A DNA stretch of 64,000 nt, taken from the NCBI GenBank assembly GCA_026708385.1, contig JAPOVA010000018.1:1-64000 (forward strand), in the 5' to 3' direction. The position numbers and the translations under genes were made by a program. Shown piece by piece: positions 60,407-64,000 of the stretch. Under the pieces are notes generated by a model, which ran no database searches, was not told the origin of the DNA, and saw only the letters and a list, made by a program, of their open reading frames with translations. This DNA is from Simkaniaceae bacterium (GTDB taxonomy: Bacteria > Chlamydiota > Chlamydiia > Chlamydiales > Simkaniaceae). Position 1 is the first letter of the stretch; every line of letters starts with the position of its first letter.

Positions 60407-61042
60407 CTAGGTCAACCAAAAAGGGATCACCTCCCCGTCCACTACCCTCTTCAGGAGACGGGAGGCTTGCCTGTGCGAAATGATCACCTCTTCTTCGGCA
60501 AGGGTGCTCTTATCCCGGATTGCGCAATACGATTCGGGTAGGGTAGCGAACGCTACCTCGGGTCCTGATGCAAGGGCGCATTTGAGAGCAACTTGGTCCC
60601 ATACCTCTTGCAAACCCGAAGTGAGCATGTTCCGGCACTCTCTATCCCAAAGGTCGAGCACACATAGTACCGCTTCGGTATAGGCAAGGTAGATGGTTCC
60701 CGTGAGCACCTTGGAAGGGTGGGTAACGGGAAGGGCATCGTGCACGCGGAGGGCCATATCACACGAAAGAGTGCGGAAGAGATCCGGGTAGCGCAAAAAG
60801 GTCGCGTCCGCATCGACCCAGACCAAGGCTCTTTTGTGTCGTACCGCCTTTTCGATCAAAAAACGGGGCTTGTACGCACAGTTCCGGTCCCACCTCCCCC
60901 GTGAAGGGACTCCCTCTATCTCACTTTCCAAACCGAATCGCTTACAGGAGGCGATCAACGGAAGCACTTCCCTTTCATATCCCGTCCCCTCGGTATAGTA
61001 GCTGACAATGAGGGGAAGTTCTCCCTTTCCGTCAGAAGGCAC
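60407..61042 (-). CDS. Glycosyltransferase-like protein (GT-A fold, DxD motif)
   Basis: 211 residues. LPLIVSYYTEGTGYEREVLPLIASCKRFG (first strand and helix of a nucleotide-sugar transferase), CAYKPRFLIEKAV, then VWVDADATFLRYPDLF with a DAD (DxD) motif for metal/UDP-sugar at about 77-79, LTGTIYLAYTE, and EVWDQVALKCAL. No membrane segment. The pattern resembles small eukaryotic-virus-like nucleotide-diphospho-sugar transferases, but substrate is unknown. It overlaps the pGP6-D-like gene by 11 nt, so it is translated with the thrS-parA-pgp6 group; in Chlamydia a different gene follows pGP6-D-like. Confidence 0.65.
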   Translation of the reverse strand: MPSDGKGELPLIVSYYTEGTGYEREVLPLIASCKRFGLESEIEGVPSRGRWDRNCAYKPRFLIEKAVRHKRALVWVDADATFLRYPDLFRTLSCDMALRVHDALPVTHPSKVLTGTIYLAYTEAVLCVLDLWDRECRNMLTSGLQEVWDQVALKCALASGPEVAFATLPESYCAIRDKSTLAEEEVIISHRQASRLLKRVVDGEVIPFWLT

Positions 61043-61769
61043 TGTGAATCTCTTGCAGGATGCGCCGGATTTCCTCCGCCTCCGGCTCTTCCGGTGCGAA
61101 GAGATCGTCCCGTGCCATGTACAACGCCTTGGTCAGACACGTTCGGAGCGCACGCACCCTATCCTCCCGTCGCCCGTCCTTTTGCGACAGGGGAAACTCT
61201 TTGCGCAATTTTGCGAGCAACTCCGTTTTCGTCTCTCCCCGGTATCTCTCAATGAAGGCAATCTTCCGCTCACGGGCAACATGTCGCCCCGCCAGGGTAT
61301 AGATTGCTTGCTTCGGCATGTCATCGACTACCGCCCGTACCTCGTCGGATAGCGAGGTGTAGAACTCGTAGTAGTGCAGAAAATTGTAGGGGGTTTGTCG
61401 ATTTCCGTACGTGTGGATGAGCCACGCACTAAAGGCCCCGCTTCCGTATTTCTTCAAGAGATCCCGGACCCTCAGGATCCTCTCTCCGTGCAAGATGACG
61501 GCCTGTGCCGCGATCGCCTTCACCTCGGAAGTCAAAGCAATCAACATTTCGAGGTCCTCTTCCGGTCGTACCCCCCCCCTCCCGTGTCGCTCGAGAAGTT
61601 GCCTGAGAAGGGCCGTCTCCTTTTCGGTAGCGGGCACCGGGCGGAACACTCCCGAAAACCCCGAAAGAGAACCCGAAGCGGACCGGACGGCAAGGGAGCG
61701 AACCTTCTCTTTGTCCCGGGATTTCAGACGCCCCATAATCAGAGAATTGAGAGAGCTTAGCTTAGACAT
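61032..61769 (-). CDS. pGP6-D-like protein (chromosomal CT583 type)
   Basis: Start ATG 61769 (MSKLSSLNSLIMGRLKSR) overlaps parA by 13 nt. 245 residues. Helical: ETALLRQLLERHG, EDLEMLIALTSEVKAIAAQAVILHGERILRVRDLL, FSAWLIHTYGNRQTPYNFLHYYEFY (conserved core), AGRHVARERKIAFIERYRGETKTELLAKLRKEFPL. It is the chromosomal relative of chlamydial plasmid protein Pgp6, always beside a ParA gene. Role unproven; the pair may act in chromosome or plasmid partitioning or in plasmid-chromosome crosstalk. Confidence 0.88.
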   Translation of the reverse strand: MSKLSSLNSLIMGRLKSRDKEKVRSLAVRSASGSLSGFSGVFRPVPATEKETALLRQLLERHGRGGVRPEEDLEMLIALTSEVKAIAAQAVILHGERILRVRDLLKKYGSGAFSAWLIHTYGNRQTPYNFLHYYEFYTSLSDEVRAVVDDMPKQAIYTLAGRHVARERKIAFIERYRGETKTELLAKLRKEFPLSQKDGRREDRVRALRTCLTKALYMARDDLFAPEEPEAEEIRRILQEIHSAF

Positions 61770-62536
61770 ACCGGTTCTTCGGAGGTGCATCGATCCATGA
61801 TTTCCCGGGTCAGATCGGTAAGATCGCACGCCGCTCGACTCTTCGGACGGAGGGCAAAGACCGATTTGCCGTGTATTGTCGCCTCGGAAATCGCGACATC
61901 TTTTCGGATTTTGGTTTGCAACAATTTATCGGGAAACGTCTCATTGATAATGTGTACGAAATTGTCATTACTCTTTCCGCGCACATTCCAAAATGAAAGA
62001 ACAACACCTACCACCTCGAGAGGGTGTCTTTTGGCAATGTAGTGAAGGAAATAGGAAAGGCGTTGCAACCCCTTCACACTATAGAATTCGGGTGCGGCGC
62101 AGATCAAAGCATGCGAAGCCGCTATCAAGGCCGATTCGGTGAGCCAACATAGGGAAGGGGGGGTATCGATGAGGATAAAATCGTAATCGAGGGTGCCGAC
62201 AAGCTTTTTGAGCCGTTCGTGGGCATACCGATCGGAAGCCAAGGCCCCCGTAATTTCCACCCTCTCCAACCATGTATCGGCGGGAATAAGGTCGAGGTTC
62301 CCGATCGAGGTTTTCAAGATCACCTCCTCAATCCCCTTCTCTCCCTGCAAAACGGAGGCAAGGCTGTCGTAGCTATCGGGGTCGAACCCGAGACCCGCGG
62401 TGAGGTTTGCCTGTGCGTCGAAATCAATGAGCAGAACCCGTTGCCCGTGATCGGAGGCAAGGCAAGCCCCCGTATGCAACGTAACGGATGTTTTTGCCGT
62501 CCCCCCCTTAAAACTGCACGCACTGATCACCTTCAT
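61757..62536 (-). CDS. parA: ParA/MinD-family partition ATPase (CT582/Pgp5 type)
   Basis: Start ATG 62536 (MKVISACSFKGG) lies 5 nt after GAGGAG and abuts the thrS stop. 259 residues. Deviant Walker A SFKGGTAKTS (about 7-16) with both lysines, LLIDFDAQANLTAGLG (Walker A'), DFILIDTPPSLCWLTESALIA (Walker B region), CAAPEFYSVKGLQRL, and a C-terminal DVAISEATIHGKSVFALRPKSRAACDL typical of chromosomal and plasmid ParA. It precedes the pGP6-D-like gene, as on chlamydial chromosomes and plasmids. Confidence 0.94.
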   Translation of the reverse strand: MKVISACSFKGGTAKTSVTLHTGACLASDHGQRVLLIDFDAQANLTAGLGFDPDSYDSLASVLQGEKGIEEVILKTSIGNLDLIPADTWLERVEITGALASDRYAHERLKKLVGTLDYDFILIDTPPSLCWLTESALIAASHALICAAPEFYSVKGLQRLSYFLHYIAKRHPLEVVGVVLSFWNVRGKSNDNFVHIINETFPDKLLQTKIRKDVAISEATIHGKSVFALRPKSRAACDLTDLTREIMDRCTSEEPVCLS

Positions 62537-62537
62537 G

Positions 62538-64000
62538 TCACTCCTCATACGGTGACGCCAACCGCCTCTCTCCGTATTCTCTCTCAATCACCTCCGAAAA
62601 GTCACCTAATTTTATCTCTCCGTGCACCCTATTGTTTCGCGTACGGAGGGAGATCGTCTCTCGACGCACCTCGTTATCACCGACCGTCAACATGTAGTTG
62701 ACCTGCTCGAGTTGAGCCTTCCGGATTTTCTTGCCTAACGATTCATGTGCATCGTCTACCGTACACGCAATCCCCCTCTCTTCGATGCGACGTGCCACCT
62801 TCTTCGCGTAGGGGAGGTGGGTATCGGAAACGGGAAGCATCCGGACGGGCTCCGGACTCATCCAAAGGGGAAATTTACCGGCAAAATGTTCGATGAGGAT
62901 GGCCAAAAAGCGCTCGAGAGAACCGAATACGGCCCTATGAATCATCACCGGTCTCTTGAGTACGCCGTCCCGGTCTTTATATTCGAGACCGAACCGTTCG
63001 GGAAGGGCCATATCGAGTTGGACGGTACCGCACTGCCATCCCCTTCCCAAAACATCTCTGACATGAAGGTCTATTTTCGGACCGTAAAAGGCACCGTCCC
63101 CCTCATTGGTCGAGTAAGGCTTGCCGTGAGCATCCAAAGCGGCCTTAAGTCCTGCCGTTGCCACCTCCCAATCCCGATCGGTTCCGATCGATTTTTCGGG
63201 ACGTGTCGAAAGTTCGAAACGATACTCCAAACCGAACCGTTCATAGACGGTACGTACGAGGCGCAAAAGGGTACCGATCTCCTCCCCGATCATATCCGGT
63301 GTCATGAAGAGGTGGGCATCATCCTGATGAAAGGCCCGGACACGGAAAAGACCGTTTGACGCGCCCGAAGATTCACGCCTGTGAACATGGCCCAGTTCGG
63401 CAATACGGAGGGGAAACTCTCGGTAGCTGTGTGAGGCCGTCTTGTAATAGAGCATGCACCCGGGGCAATTCATCGGTTTAACGGCCATCTGCTTCGTTTC
63501 GGAAATATACGAGAGAAACATATGCTCGTGATAGTGTTCCCAATGTCCCGAAACAATCCAGAGATCTTTCGTCAACAGCTGGGGGGTCTTGATGATTTCA
63601 TATCCCTCTCTGCCATGTATCTCCCGCCAAAATGCGACCAAAGCGTCCCATATCGTCATCCCCCTCGGATGGAAAAAAGGCATGGCGGGCGCCTCCGGGT
63701 GAAAGGAGAAAAGGTTGAGGCGCGCCCCCAAAAGGCGATGATCCCGTCTTTTTGCCTCTTCCAACATCGCCAGATGTTTTTTCATGAGCTCCTTACTCGG
63801 AAAAGAGATCGCATAGATCCGGGTGAGCACGGGACCCGAGCTATCCCCCCGCCAGTAGGCACCGGAGGTTTTGAGCAATTTAAACGCCTTAATCTTGCCG
63901 AGACGAGGAAGGTGGGGACCGCGACAAAGGTCGAAAAATTCCCCCTGCCCATAGGCGGTAATGACACTTCCCTCTTCGAACTCCTCAATCAACTCCCGTT
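62538..64000 (-). CDS. thrS: Threonyl-tRNA synthetase (5' end outside the window)
   Basis: Charges tRNA-Thr. About 486 codons are inside the window; the N-terminal TGS domain and the start lie beyond position 64000. The visible part includes the end of the editing domain (GEFFDLCRGPHLP), class II motif 1 (TPQLLTKDLWIVSGHW), the zinc site MKPMNCPGCMLYYK, motif 2 (RIAELGHVHRRESSGASNGLFRVRAF with HQDDAHLF), YGPKIDLHVRDVLGRGWQCGTVQLD, motif 3 (HRAVFGSLERFLAILIEHFAG), and the anticodon domain. First gene of the thrS-parA-pgp6 group. Confidence 0.96.
   Translation of the reverse strand, partial: RELIEEFEEGSVITAYGQGEFFDLCRGPHLPRLGKIKAFKLLKTSGAYWRGDSSGPVLTRIYAISFPSKELMKKHLAMLEEAKRRDHRLLGARLNLFSFHPEAPAMPFFHPRGMTIWDALVAFWREIHGREGYEIIKTPQLLTKDLWIVSGHWEHYHEHMFLSYISETKQMAVKPMNCPGCMLYYKTASHSYREFPLRIAELGHVHRRESSGASNGLFRVRAFHQDDAHLFMTPDMIGEEIGTLLRLVRTVYERFGLEYRFELSTRPEKSIGTDRDWEVATAGLKAALDAHGKPYSTNEGDGAFYGPKIDLHVRDVLGRGWQCGTVQLDMALPERFGLEYKDRDGVLKRPVMIHRAVFGSLERFLAILIEHFAGKFPLWMSPEPVRMLPVSDTHLPYAKKVARRIEERGIACTVDDAHESLGKKIRKAQLEQVNYMLTVGDNEVRRETISLRTRNNRVHGEIKLGDFSEVIEREYGERRLASPYEE

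Overview
The window is almost certainly from a member of the phylum Chlamydiota, probably an environmental (protist- or animal-associated) lineage rather than classical Chlamydia. The strongest evidence is conserved gene neighbourhoods: thrS-parA-pGP6-D-like; rmuC-pssA beside nrdA-nrdB; convergent lysS/cysS next to aas; and rsfS-fabF. Family signatures agree: a tyrP-type amino acid carrier, a CT398-type coiled-coil/zinc-ribbon protein, and an NrdB with Phe at the radical-tyrosine position (class Ic). By eye the DNA is fairly GC-rich with many G and C homopolymers, unlike the AT-rich genomes of well-known chlamydiae. I saw no rRNA, tRNA or CRISPR array.

Layout. 1-3.2 kb: a decaying array of seven paralogous genes for small Gly/Ala/Val-rich two-hairpin membrane proteins (Inc-like), several with the same promoter. 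3.4-16.5 kb: housekeeping block with glgC, an overlapping pyrC-pyrD-pyrE-pyrF operon on the minus strand, then argS, a Na+/dicarboxylate symporter, a large TPR protein and a proline-rich von Willebrand-like protein. 16.6-32.2 kb: accessory island with three large ankyrin-repeat genes, two duplicated Inc-like genes, a 785-residue Inc-like protein with 116-residue tandem repeats, one more array-type protein, rsmD, and many ruins (ankyrin ghosts, two kinds of decayed transposase, dispersed repeats). 32.3-41.3 kb: tyrP, uvrB, lysS, cysS, aas. 41.4-43.6 kb: a tiny gene with a near-consensus promoter and a HECT-type E3 ubiquitin ligase homologue. 43.8-64 kb: fabF, rsfS, nadD (split from rsfS by an insertion), a coiled-coil protein, an SH3 protein, rmuC, pssA, nrdAB, malic enzyme, the CT398-type gene, a glycosyltransferase-like gene, the pGP6-D-like gene, parA and a thrS that runs off the window.

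How the parts fit. The housekeeping genes describe an intracellular bacterium that imports amino acids and dicarboxylates but can make UMP from carbamoyl aspartate, store glycogen and make dNTPs. The accessory genes look like a host-interaction arsenal: ankyrin proteins, membrane-hairpin proteins of inclusion-membrane type and a ubiquitin ligase. Several share TTG-16/18-TACAAT-type promoters. The most notable points are the HECT ligase, the split eukaryote-type UMP synthase (pyrE and pyrF overlapping by 13 nt), the Inc-like paralogue array, and three rearrangement scars: the ankyrin/tyrP-leader duplication, the nadD 3'-end duplication, and a mosaic ankyrin pseudogene.
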